A stretch of DNA of 7,135 bases from NCBI GenBank assembly GCA_015486905.1, contig WFQV01000290.1:1-7135 (forward strand), in the 5' to 3' direction. This DNA is from Melioribacteraceae bacterium (GTDB lineage Bacteria; Bacteroidota; Ignavibacteria; Ignavibacteriales; Melioribacteraceae). This document shows, piece by piece, positions 1 through 6,784 of this stretch. The notes beneath the pieces were generated by a model that had not been told where the DNA came from, did no database searches, and saw only the letters and a program-made list of their open reading frames with translations. Every line of letters begins with the position of its first letter. Position 1 is the stretch's first letter. A program made the position numbers and the translations under genes.

Positions 1-93
1 ACTGCTAAAGTAATAATTGGCGAAAAAGAAAATCCGTCAAATGTTAATCTCGGAATTACAACGAATTCATTAACCTTACTCGTAGTTTTTTAG
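1..93 (+). CDS. C-terminal fragment of an unidentified protein (cut by window start)
   Basis: The first reading frame is open from base 1 to a TAG at 91-93 and gives 30 residues. It starts TAKVIIGEKENPSNVNLG and ends in a hydrophobic tail, LTLLVVF. The other two plus frames stop within the first dozen bases and the minus strand here has several stops, so this is the only plausible coding frame. The alternation of short hydrophobic and Asn/Ser/Thr stretches looks like the last beta-strands of a beta-sandwich, as at the C-terminus of some secreted or glycoside-hydrolase-like proteins. That is only an impression and I do not identify the family. The gene converges on the minus-strand signalling operon, which ends 48 bases further on. 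The start lies outside the window. Confidence 0.5.
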   Translation, partial: TAKVIIGEKENPSNVNLGITTNSLTLLVVF

Positions 94-141
94 AGATTGT
101 ACAATAGAAAATAATTTGTAACTTATTGACTGACCCCGGAA
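94..141. other. Short convergent intergenic gap without a clear terminator
   Basis: These 48 bases separate the ends of two convergent genes. They contain a 10-bp palindrome, ATTGTACAAT, with no room for a loop, and a weak all-A/T inverted repeat. I see no GC-rich stem followed by a T-run in either direction, so no intrinsic terminator can be called for either transcript. Confidence 0.4.
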
Positions 142-1269
142 CTAAAGCATCTTAACCATTATTAAACTAATATCATCGTCGGTTCTTCCGCCGGTAAAGT
201 CTTTAAATTTTTCTTTGACGTAATCTATTCCGTCCGCATCCGGTGGAATATTGAGTAATGTTTCTTTAAGTCTTTCCAGCCCGAAGCTCTCACCTTCGGC
301 GTTACGCGAATCCGGAATGCCGTCTGTTGTTAAATAAAGGCCGTTGCCCGGACTAAGTTTAAGCTCAAAATTTTCATACTCGGCATTCTCGTCAAAGCCA
401 AGCAGTAAACCGCCGGAATTGATTGATGAGACGTTTTTCCCCTTAAAAATCAAGGGCAAATCACCTGCGCCGCTGTAACGAATAATATCTTCAATGTTGT
501 TAACGGAAACAATACTAAGCGTGATAAAAACATCCGAAATTCTTTCATCGTGGTAAACCGACTCATTGACTTTTGCTAAAATTTCAGCCGGTGTTGCCGA
601 AGAATTGTTTTGCGTAACAAATCTCACCGCACTGCGAACGTAACCGGCATAAGCGACGGCGAAATACCATGCACCCCACTTCTTGCCCATTACATCCCCA
701 AGGACAACAATTAAATTACTATCGTCTATTTTAATGTAATCAATAAAATCCCCGCCGGGAATTTCCTGAAAAGGTTGATGCCAGTGCTTTATTTCGTAGC
801 CGAGAAAATGCGGGAACTCACTCGGTACAACGCTTGCACCCATTTTGCCGGCAGCCGATTGGACTTCATGCAAAGCCTCCTTTCGCTCCTTCTCCTTGTT
901 CTTTATTATCGAAGCAATTTTTGTCAAAATTATTTTCGGGCTGGCAGTTTTAATAATGTAATCATTAATATCCAAATCGTAACCTTTAACAATATCATCC
1001 TCTTCCCCTTTTGCAGTAAGGAAAAGAAACGGAATCCCTTTCAACACAGGGTCGTTCATCAATGCTTTTCTAAATTGGTAGCCGTCCATTTCCGGCATCA
1101 TAATATCGCTTACGATAATGTCCGGCATAAAGGTTTTTGCAAGCTCAAGACCCTCCTTGCCGTTCGAAGCTAATTTACACAAATAACCTGCTTTTGAAAT
1201 GTTGTACTCAAAAAGTTTTTGCATTCCGGGTTCATCTTCAACTAAGAGAACTTTGTAAGTTTTGGTCAT
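142..1269 (-). CDS. Response regulator with SpoIIE/RsbU-type PP2C serine phosphatase output domain
   Basis: The 375-residue protein has an N-terminal receiver domain (about 5-122), a charged helical linker (about 123-150) and a C-terminal SpoIIE-type PP2C phosphatase domain (about 155-375). Receiver landmarks are the acidic pair E11/D12, phosphoacceptor D55 (VSDIMMPEMDG), T85 and K107. The usual Lys-Pro after strand 5 is Lys-Thr (IIKTASPK). Phosphatase metal-ligand motifs are present: GGDF (D174), GDVMG (D192), TTDG (D316) and the TDDDIS end motif. Deviations from common RsbU-type sequences are GDVMGKKWG for GDVSGHG and GAGD for NAGH. In the family such proteins dephosphorylate a phosphoserine on a STAS antagonist, and the STAS gene lies immediately upstream, 10 bases away. 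The ATG is preceded by AGGAAG (1276-1281) six bases away, which overlaps the STAS stop codon. There are no membrane segments, so it is cytoplasmic. It is the last gene of the operon. That phosphorylation of D55 controls the phosphatase is inference. Confidence 0.93.
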   Translation of the reverse strand: MTKTYKVLLVEDEPGMQKLFEYNISKAGYLCKLASNGKEGLELAKTFMPDIIVSDIMMPEMDGYQFRKALMNDPVLKGIPFLFLTAKGEEDDIVKGYDLDINDYIIKTASPKIILTKIASIIKNKEKERKEALHEVQSAAGKMGASVVPSEFPHFLGYEIKHWHQPFQEIPGGDFIDYIKIDDSNLIVVLGDVMGKKWGAWYFAVAYAGYVRSAVRFVTQNNSSATPAEILAKVNESVYHDERISDVFITLSIVSVNNIEDIIRYSGAGDLPLIFKGKNVSSINSGGLLLGFDENAEYENFELKLSPGNGLYLTTDGIPDSRNAEGESFGLERLKETLLNIPPDADGIDYVKEKFKDFTGGRTDDDISLIMVKML

Positions 1270-1279
1270 ATTGCTCTTC

Positions 1280-1618
1280 CTATTTAAAACTTTTAATTGC
1301 GTCTTGTAAATCGTTGAACGTTTCGAAAATTCTAAAGAGTCGTGTCAGTTCGAACATCGATTTAACAGCCGGGCGGAAACCTACGATTTTCAAATCACCT
1401 TTCATCTTAGTCGCTTTTTTAAGTCCCCCGACAAGCGCACCTAAAAATGTGGAATCCACAAAATCGCAGGCGGATAGATCTACTATTATTTTTCTGTAGC
1501 CTTCCTCCATTCTCTTGTTCAAATTTCCTTTTAGTTCGAGCGCCTCGTTCATCGTCGCTCTTTCCATATTTATTATTTCAACAACAACGTCACCGATTTT
1601 TTCTTCAACTATTCCCAT
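1280..1618 (-). CDS. STAS-domain anti-sigma factor antagonist
   Basis: The 112-residue protein is a single STAS domain of the SpoIIAA/RsbV kind, at the family's usual length. The diagnostic segment is DLSACDFVDSTFLGALVGGL (residues 47-66). By alignment with the family pattern D-S-x-x-L-G-A-L, S56 is the expected phosphorylated serine. The C-terminal half (KIVGFRPAVKSMFELT, then LFRIF) matches the last strand and helix of the fold. In partner switching the unphosphorylated form binds an anti-sigma kinase and frees its sigma factor or other target. Its likely phosphatase is the next gene downstream, while the kinase that would phosphorylate it is not in the window. The ATG has AAGGGG (1627-1632) eight bases upstream, overlapping the stop codon of the preceding regulator gene, so the two are probably translationally coupled. 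No membrane or sensor domain is attached. The named partner and target are unknown. Confidence 0.92.
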   Translation of the reverse strand: MGIVEEKIGDVVVEIINMERATMNEALELKGNLNKRMEEGYRKIIVDLSACDFVDSTFLGALVGGLKKATKMKGDLKIVGFRPAVKSMFELTRLFRIFETFNDLQDAIKSFK

Positions 1619-1630
1619 TATATTTTCCCC

Positions 1631-3010
1631 TTAATTATTTTTTATGTTGTACTTTTCCATTAAACGATAGAGGGTAGCGCGCCCGATTTTTAATTTCCGC
1701 GCCGCATCAACAATATTGCCATTAGTAACTTTAAGAGCATGTTTAATTGCTTCTTCCTTTAATTTTTCGAAAGGAATGACGGGAGACCTTTCGTCAAAAA
1801 TATTCCTGCCGTTAACAGGAAGCATTGACGTCTCTCCGCTTTTTACTTGCTGGGGCAGAACGTCAACGTCTATTAATTCTTTGTCGGTAAGAATCACGCA
1901 CCTTTCTACAGTATTTTCCAATTCCCTTACATTACCGGGCCAATCGTAATCGTAAAAAAGTTTTAATGCACGCTTACTGATGCCTTTAACATTTCTTTTC
2001 AACTTTTCGTTTGCCTTTTTAATAAAATGCTCCGTCAGCACAAAGATGTCATTTTTCCTCTCACGCAAAGGAGGGATAAAAATCGGGAAAGAATTCAAAC
2101 GGTAATAAAGGTCTTCCCGAAACTGGTTGTTTATTACCGCTTTTTTCAAATCTTTGTTTGTTGCGGAAATAATTCGCACGTCGGTTTTAATTACATCGTT
2201 TCCGCCCACACGTTCAAATTCCTTTTCCTGAATAACACGCAGGATTTTTGCCTGCAGGGACATTTCCATTTCGCCTATTTCGTCAAGGAACAACGTGCCA
2301 CCCTTAGCCAATTCAAACTTACCTATTTTCCTTTGATGAGCACCGGTGAACGAACCTTTTTCGTGACCGAAGAGTTCGCTTTCCAAAAGTTCGCGCGGAA
2401 TGGAAGCACAGTTAACAACAACGAAAGGATTTTCTTTCCTTTTCCCGTTGAAGTGAATTGCTCTTGCAATTAATTCCTTACCGGTACCGCTTTCGCCGTG
2501 GATTAAAACTGTAATGTCGTTGTCCAACACTTTGGAAACCATTTCAAAAACTTCGCGCATACGTTCATCTGTGGAAATAATATTGTCGAAGCTATGCTTT
2601 GCAATTAAATCTTCTTTTAAAAACTTCAACTGCTTGTAAATTTCGTACTGCTTTAATGCGTTCTTTACGGCTTGCGCTAATTTGTCGGTTTGTGTAATGG
2701 GCTTTGTGAAATAATCGTAAGCGCCCATTTTTATTGCTGTCAACGCAACCTCCACACTTCCCTGTGCCGAAATCATTATCACAGGAAGTTCCACATTGCG
2801 GGTTTTAATTTCATTCAATATTTCAATGCCGTCAATATCGGGCAGCATAATATCCAAAATAACCAAATCAGGTTCGGCATCTTTGAAAGCATTAAGGAAA
2901 TCGGTTCCGTTGCCGAAGGCTTTGACTTCGTAATTCCATTGATTTTTTAACCAATGTACCAACAGTCTTTGGATAGATGGCTCGTCGTCAACAATGTAAA
3001 CCAAACTCAT
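1631..3010 (-). CDS. NtrC-family sigma54-dependent response regulator
   Basis: The 459-residue protein has the full NtrC architecture: receiver (about 2-120), sigma54-activating AAA+ ATPase (about 140-375) and a Fis-type helix-turn-helix (about 415-456). Receiver landmarks are D8/D9, phosphoacceptor D53 (LVILDIMLPDIDG), S81 and K103-P104. ATPase landmarks are Walker A GESGTGKE (172-179), the sigma54-contact loop as GSFTGA (219-224) rather than GAFTGA, Walker B GGTLFLDEIG (237-246), the FREDLYYRLN arginine-finger region (297-306) and PGNVREL sensor II (358-364). The DNA-binding helices lie in the segment NIVDAARKLKIGRATLYRLM. It should bind enhancer-like sites and remodel RpoN holoenzyme in an ATP-dependent way. 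It starts 17 bases after the kinase gene, with AGAGGAG (3016-3022) five bases from the ATG, so the kinase is its probable partner. The regulated promoters are not visible here. The architecture is certain, but the physiological signal is not. Confidence 0.97.
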   Translation of the reverse strand: MSLVYIVDDEPSIQRLLVHWLKNQWNYEVKAFGNGTDFLNAFKDAEPDLVILDIMLPDIDGIEILNEIKTRNVELPVIMISAQGSVEVALTAIKMGAYDYFTKPITQTDKLAQAVKNALKQYEIYKQLKFLKEDLIAKHSFDNIISTDERMREVFEMVSKVLDNDITVLIHGESGTGKELIARAIHFNGKRKENPFVVVNCASIPRELLESELFGHEKGSFTGAHQRKIGKFELAKGGTLFLDEIGEMEMSLQAKILRVIQEKEFERVGGNDVIKTDVRIISATNKDLKKAVINNQFREDLYYRLNSFPIFIPPLRERKNDIFVLTEHFIKKANEKLKRNVKGISKRALKLFYDYDWPGNVRELENTVERCVILTDKELIDVDVLPQQVKSGETSMLPVNGRNIFDERSPVIPFEKLKEEAIKHALKVTNGNIVDAARKLKIGRATLYRLMEKYNIKNN

Positions 3011-3027
3011 ACTTACTCCTCTGTTTA

Positions 3028-5283
3028 TTAAACTTTTTTGGGAAGGCGAATAATAAACGTTGTGCCTTCATTAACTTTGCTTTTGACATTAATTAACCCG
3101 TTGTGTAAATCTATTATTTTTTTCGCCATAGCCAAACCTATTCCTGCGCCGGGAATTTGATTGCCGGGACGGTTGACTTTTGTAAACTTTTCAAACAGTT
3201 TCGGAATATCTTCATTTGGTATTCCAATCCCGGTGTCGCTTACCAGTATTTCAACTTCATTCAAGAAATTATTCACCAATACCGAAACCCTGCCTCCCTT
3301 GCCGGTAAATTTTACTGCGTTGGAGATAATGTGCCCGATTGCATTTTTAATCCTTTCCTTGTCACCGTAAAGAATAATTTCCGCTTCGGGAACAGATGCA
3401 CTAAGTGTTACTCCTTTCTCATCGGCTTGCGTTTTGTAAGATGAAATGATTTCGTTTAGAAGGGGCATCAAATCAAAATCCGATTTTTCGAGCTGCTCTC
3501 CCTCGGATTCCAATTTGGAAAAATCAAGTAGATCATTAATCAATCGTGCCAGTCTTCTGCCTTCTGAATAAATAATATTGTTAAATTCCGTGATTGTTTC
3601 CCTCGGCATTTCATTGTCCGAAGCAATTGCTTCGGCAAAACCGACAATGGAAGCCAGAGGGGTTCGCAACTCATGAGACACGTTAGAGATAAATTCGTTT
3701 TTTAATCTGTTCAATTCTTCAAGTACCGTTATTTTTTCCTTTGCCCTGTCCCTCTCTATCGATATTATTCTGTTTGCCTCAATCAGCTTGGAGTTTAAAT
3801 CTTTCAGCTCCAATTCATGTTTAATCCTCTCGGTCATGTCCCTACCGATAGCCATCATTCCGTCAATTTTATCTCCACTCTTAATCGGACGAGCTTGAAT
3901 TTCAAAAATAATTTCCTCGCCAAAGTTGTCTAAAAGCTTTACCTCAAAGCGTACTACTTCGTCTGACTTCAAAATATTCTGGAAAGCAATTGCGACATCG
4001 GCTTTATTATCTTCGGTAACAAATTCCAGGAAGTGCCTGCCTAACATTTCTTCAACGGTGTAGCCCAAAATTTGTGAACCGTTCTTGTTAATCAGTAAAA
4101 AGTTGCCACGATTATCGAGCGTAAAGATTAAATCCTCTGTTGTCTCCATTAACAGTTTTAATTTCTCTTCCGAATAACGTAATTTTTCACGAAGGCGAAC
4201 TTCGGGAGTTACATCCACTATCGCACCGACCAATTTTTCGATTTTCCCGTCATGCTCAATTGGAATTCCACTGTGACGAATATAGCGGATTTGATTCCGT
4301 GCATCTACAATGCCGTATTCAATAATAGAGGGCTTACCGTTACGAATGTCCCTTAGAAATTTTCTGACTTTCGGGTATTCCGATTTACGAATGTTCCTTA
4401 GTAAAGAAATTTTATTCTTTTCCAATTCGGAAGCCTTGAAACCGAATATTTTGGAAACCGCCGGAGATATGAAATCGAATTCCATTCTATCCGCTTTCAT
4501 CGAATAAATTACTACATCAACATTCTCCAACGCTTGATTGTAAGTGAGTAAATCGGAAATGTATTTTGTAACAGGGACAAAAAGAATTAGGAACAATTTA
4601 CGATTGCTTTCCCTGAACACTTCAGACTTTATTATTTTGAAATACTCATTGGAAGCGGGAAATATCAGAACACCACCTTGTTGAAAATCTTCGGCAAAAA
4701 TTGTTTTAGCGTTAAACGGTTCTCCTTTTTCGTTAAAAAGCTGTAGCTCACTTAAGTTTTTGTTTTTACTCTCGTTCCATTTGAACTCTTGTTTGAAAAC
4801 ATGATTTGCAAGAACAACTTTTCCGGAGTTATCCGAGACAATAGCAGGGACGCCAATCGAATCTGTGAATGTAGAATAATCCTTAATGTTCTTCTCTAAT
4901 AAGGATTCTCCTACTTCAACTAAACTCAGTAAAACTTTCCGAAGATCCGGCGGAAATTCGGGTTTAACCTCCTCGCTCGACAATAGAAGCAATGAATAAG
5001 AAATACTGTCGTCTTTGTAAATCTCAATGGCTTCGATTTCTTTTAATTTTAATTTTTCCTTAGCCCGTTTACAGCACTCTTCTTCCTTTAAGGAATTCGA
5101 ATCAAAATGCGTAGGAATTTTTCTTCCACCGAAAAGTTCGGACAATATTTTGTAATCCCCTATTTCCTTAGCAGCCGAGGCAACTACGTCCGAATAGTCG
5201 TTCCTACTACGAATCAGGACAGATGCCTTGATATCCAAGTCTTTACAAACTAATTTTAATACGTTTTCTAACAACCGTTTCAT
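3028..5283 (-). CDS. Soluble multi-PAS sensor histidine kinase
   Basis: From the ATG at 5283 the protein is 751 residues. I see a GAF-like N-terminal region (about 3-130), a weak PAS (about 136-240), a PAS_3-like domain (about 250-365, ending IVDVTPEVR), a third PAS (about 372-487, ending GRDMTERI), a coiled-coil linker (about 487-530) and the kinase core. The core has an H-box with H537 (SHELRTPL), an N-box with N655, a G1 box DTGIGIP, an F-box LFEKF and a G2 box GAGIGLA. There are no transmembrane or signal segments, so it probably senses a cytoplasmic cue through its PAS/GAF domains. The ligand is unknown. The frame is also open to a GTG at 5367 (779 residues). I prefer the ATG because the GAF-like fold begins exactly there (LLENVLKLVCKDLDIKASVLI is split by this start at M-K-R), the extra 28 residues look like translated A/T-rich spacer, and a promoter candidate falls inside them. 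Neither start has a good Shine-Dalgarno. It is the first gene of the operon. Confidence 0.95.
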   Translation of the reverse strand: MKRLLENVLKLVCKDLDIKASVLIRSRNDYSDVVASAAKEIGDYKILSELFGGRKIPTHFDSNSLKEEECCKRAKEKLKLKEIEAIEIYKDDSISYSLLLLSSEEVKPEFPPDLRKVLLSLVEVGESLLEKNIKDYSTFTDSIGVPAIVSDNSGKVVLANHVFKQEFKWNESKNKNLSELQLFNEKGEPFNAKTIFAEDFQQGGVLIFPASNEYFKIIKSEVFRESNRKLFLILFVPVTKYISDLLTYNQALENVDVVIYSMKADRMEFDFISPAVSKIFGFKASELEKNKISLLRNIRKSEYPKVRKFLRDIRNGKPSIIEYGIVDARNQIRYIRHSGIPIEHDGKIEKLVGAIVDVTPEVRLREKLRYSEEKLKLLMETTEDLIFTLDNRGNFLLINKNGSQILGYTVEEMLGRHFLEFVTEDNKADVAIAFQNILKSDEVVRFEVKLLDNFGEEIIFEIQARPIKSGDKIDGMMAIGRDMTERIKHELELKDLNSKLIEANRIISIERDRAKEKITVLEELNRLKNEFISNVSHELRTPLASIVGFAEAIASDNEMPRETITEFNNIIYSEGRRLARLINDLLDFSKLESEGEQLEKSDFDLMPLLNEIISSYKTQADEKGVTLSASVPEAEIILYGDKERIKNAIGHIISNAVKFTGKGGRVSVLVNNFLNEVEILVSDTGIGIPNEDIPKLFEKFTKVNRPGNQIPGAGIGLAMAKKIIDLHNGLINVKSKVNEGTTFIIRLPKKV

Positions 5284-5340
5284 TTTAACGAAGCAAAAGA
5301 AAAATTTATTATCATTTAAAGTTAACAAATTATTAGATTT

Positions 5341-5369
5341 AAAATAGCCGTAAGAAATAATATTCACAA
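5341..5369 (-). promoter_or_regulatory. Candidate sigma70-like promoter for the signalling operon
   Basis: On the minus strand TTGTGA (5364-5369) is followed after exactly 17 bases by TATTTT (5341-5346). This would start transcription near 5334, about 50 bases before the preferred kinase ATG at 5283. It is a partial match in A/T-rich DNA where chance matches are common, so it is weak evidence. If real, it rules out the GTG at 5367 as the main start, because that codon lies within the -35 element. No sigma54 pattern (GG then GC at the -24/-12 spacing) was seen in this gap. I found no convincing promoter on the plus strand for the divergent gene. Confidence 0.25.
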
Positions 5370-5385
5370 AAGAAAGTAGAGAAAA

Positions 5386-6612
5386 ATGAGAGAGAAAATA
5401 GAAGAATTAAAAAAGCCTGAATTATTAGCACCCGCAGGTAACTGGGTAATGCTTAGGACAGCAGTACAGAACGGTGCCGATGCAGTCTATTTCGGCGTGG
5501 AAAAATTGAATATGCGGGCAATGGCAAAAAATTTTACAATCGACGAACTTCCCGAAATTGTTGCTTATTGCAAAGAACACAATGTTGACACACATCTGAC
5601 GGTTAACACAATCATTTACGAAAATGAAATTGCCGATGTTGAAAAAATTCTTACCGCCGCAAAGGAGGCGGGAATTACAATGGTAATAGGCTGGGACCAC
5701 GCAGTAATTCAAAAAGCACACGAGATAGGTGTCCCGCTTTGTATTTCAACCCAAGCATCCGTCTCGAACTCCGTAGCGGCAAAATTCTACAAAGACCTCG
5801 GAGCAAAGAGGATTGTTCTTGCAAGGGAATGCACTCTTAAACAAATTAAAGAAATTAAATCTAAGGTGGACATTGAAATAGAAGCATTCATTCACGGTGC
5901 AATGTGTATCGCAATTAGCGGTCGATGTTTCCTAAGTCATTACGCTTACGGACGAAGCGCCAACAGGGGGGATTGCATCCAGCCATGCCGGCGTGAATTC
6001 GAAATAAAAGACAAAGAAGGTAAGGTGGCTTTCGACGTGGGCGATAACTATGTGCTCTCGGCAAAGGACTTAATGACCGTCAACTTTATTGACGACTTAA
6101 TTGAAGCGGGAATAGATTCATTTAAAATCGAAGGACGGAAAAGAAGTCCCGAATACCTCGCAACCGTTGTTTCCGTTTACCGCAATGCAATAGACAATTA
6201 TTTCGAAAGGAAACTTAGCGAAGAACGCAAATTGGAATTAATTAACCAATTGGAAAAAGTTTACAACCGCGGTTTTTCCGCAGGTTTTTACTTCGGACGA
6301 CCGGGGCATGAGGACTTCGCAACGCAAAGAGGCAGTTTAGCTAAGACTCGCAAACGTTACGTCGGAAAGGTTTTAAACTACTTTAAGAAATCCGCAATAG
6401 CTCATATCAAATTGGAAGCTGCCGATTTGGAATTAGGCGACAAACTTTACATTATGGGCGAAACGACCGGCACGGTCGAAAAGGAGCTCTCTGAAATGGT
6501 AATCGATGAACAGTTTGTAGAAACAGCACCGAAAGGGAGCGAGATAACTTTCGAATGCGCCGAGCTTGTACGCCCGAGAGACAAAGTATTTAAAATTGAA
6601 GCGGTTGAATAA
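5386..6612 (+). CDS. U32-family protein, TrhP/YegQ/YrrO-like (tRNA U34 hydroxylation)
   Basis: The 408-residue protein starts with the typical U32 opening KPELLAPAGNW (residues 10-20), followed by GADAVYFG. It contains the family signature EAFIHGAMCIAISGRCFLS (166-184). Four cysteines, C174, C181, C197 and C201 (C-x6-C-x15-C-x3-C), match those that hold the iron-sulfur cluster in characterised members. The segment FKIEGRKRSPEY (246-257) and a C-terminal beta-barrel-like region (about 325-405) complete a full-length protein. The family was named for peptidases, but the well-studied bacterial members TrhP (YegQ), YrrO and RlhA (YdcP) take part in prephenate-dependent hydroxylation of tRNA uridine-34 or 23S rRNA. 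The length is near TrhP/YrrO and far shorter than RlhA, hence the call; the symbol is withheld because paralogues cannot be separated by eye. It is divergent from the kinase and probably functionally unrelated to it. The ATG has only a weak GAGA-type ribosome site. Confidence 0.9.
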   Translation: MREKIEELKKPELLAPAGNWVMLRTAVQNGADAVYFGVEKLNMRAMAKNFTIDELPEIVAYCKEHNVDTHLTVNTIIYENEIADVEKILTAAKEAGITMVIGWDHAVIQKAHEIGVPLCISTQASVSNSVAAKFYKDLGAKRIVLARECTLKQIKEIKSKVDIEIEAFIHGAMCIAISGRCFLSHYAYGRSANRGDCIQPCRREFEIKDKEGKVAFDVGDNYVLSAKDLMTVNFIDDLIEAGIDSFKIEGRKRSPEYLATVVSVYRNAIDNYFERKLSEERKLELINQLEKVYNRGFSAGFYFGRPGHEDFATQRGSLAKTRKRYVGKVLNYFKKSAIAHIKLEAADLELGDKLYIMGETTGTVEKELSEMVIDEQFVETAPKGSEITFECAELVRPRDKVFKIEAVE

Positions 6613-6672
6613 ATACACGAGGATAAACTGAAATGATGTTTAGTGATAGAGGTAAATAGTGAATTGTTAATG

Positions 6673-6713
6673 GTTTAGGGGTTTAGTTTGCCTTCGGCTG
6701 TTTAGAAGTTTAG
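6673..6713. repeat. 41-bp hairpin-centred repeat unit, copy 1
   Basis: The unit consists of two GTTTAG hexamers, a central GCC-TTC-GGC hairpin, and two more GTTTAG hexamers. It matches the copy at 6994-7034 at 35 of 41 positions with no gaps. The hexamers are spaced by three bases in both halves. The hairpin stem is only 3 bp here because the flanking bases (T and T) do not pair. Confidence 0.85.
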
Positions 6714-6715
6714 AG

Positions 6716-6755
6716 GTTCAAAGGTACAAAGGCACAAAGGGACTGAGGGCAGTGG
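6716..6755. repeat. Degenerate 8-bp tandem repeat (about five units)
   Basis: Successive octamers are GTTCAAAG, then GTACAAAG, then GCACAAAG, then GGACTGAG, with a fifth weaker unit GGCAGTGG. The first three differ only at positions 2 and 3. It begins two bases after the first 41-bp unit ends, as if the modules were joined. Similar CAAAGG-type runs are familiar to me from FCB-group intergenic DNA, but I have no search to support that. Confidence 0.75.
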
Positions 6756-6784
6756 TCAGAAATCGTTATTAAGACTTGTTACTC

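Noticed and set aside
2027..2473. A 148-codon plus-strand open frame
   Set aside because: It lies wholly antisense to the AAA+ domain of the NtrC-type regulator, whose motifs are intact. The translation is rich in Phe, Cys and His without domain features, as expected of a shadow frame. The other plus-strand frames between 700 and 4510 were dismissed for the same reason.
5284..5385. Sigma54 promoter for autoregulation by the NtrC-type regulator
   Set aside because: No GG/GC pair with -24/-12 spacing and TGGCAC/TTGCA character was found on either strand in the divergent gap.
5425..5721. A minus-strand open frame of 98 codons
   Set aside because: It is antisense to the well-supported U32 gene, and its Cys- and Phe-rich translation resembles no protein family.
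5386..6612. U32 gene as a secreted protease or collagenase
   Set aside because: There is no signal peptide, and the four-cysteine pattern and length match the RNA-hydroxylation members of the family. The peptidase name is historical.
6613..6672. Short open frame starting ATGATG near 6633
   Set aside because: It runs only eight codons to a stop and has no ribosome site or recognisable sequence.
6673..6687. Telomere-like GTTTAGGGGTTTAG string
   Set aside because: It resembles plant-type telomere repeats only superficially. It is two hexamers within a 41-bp bacterial repeat unit, flanked by bacterial genes.
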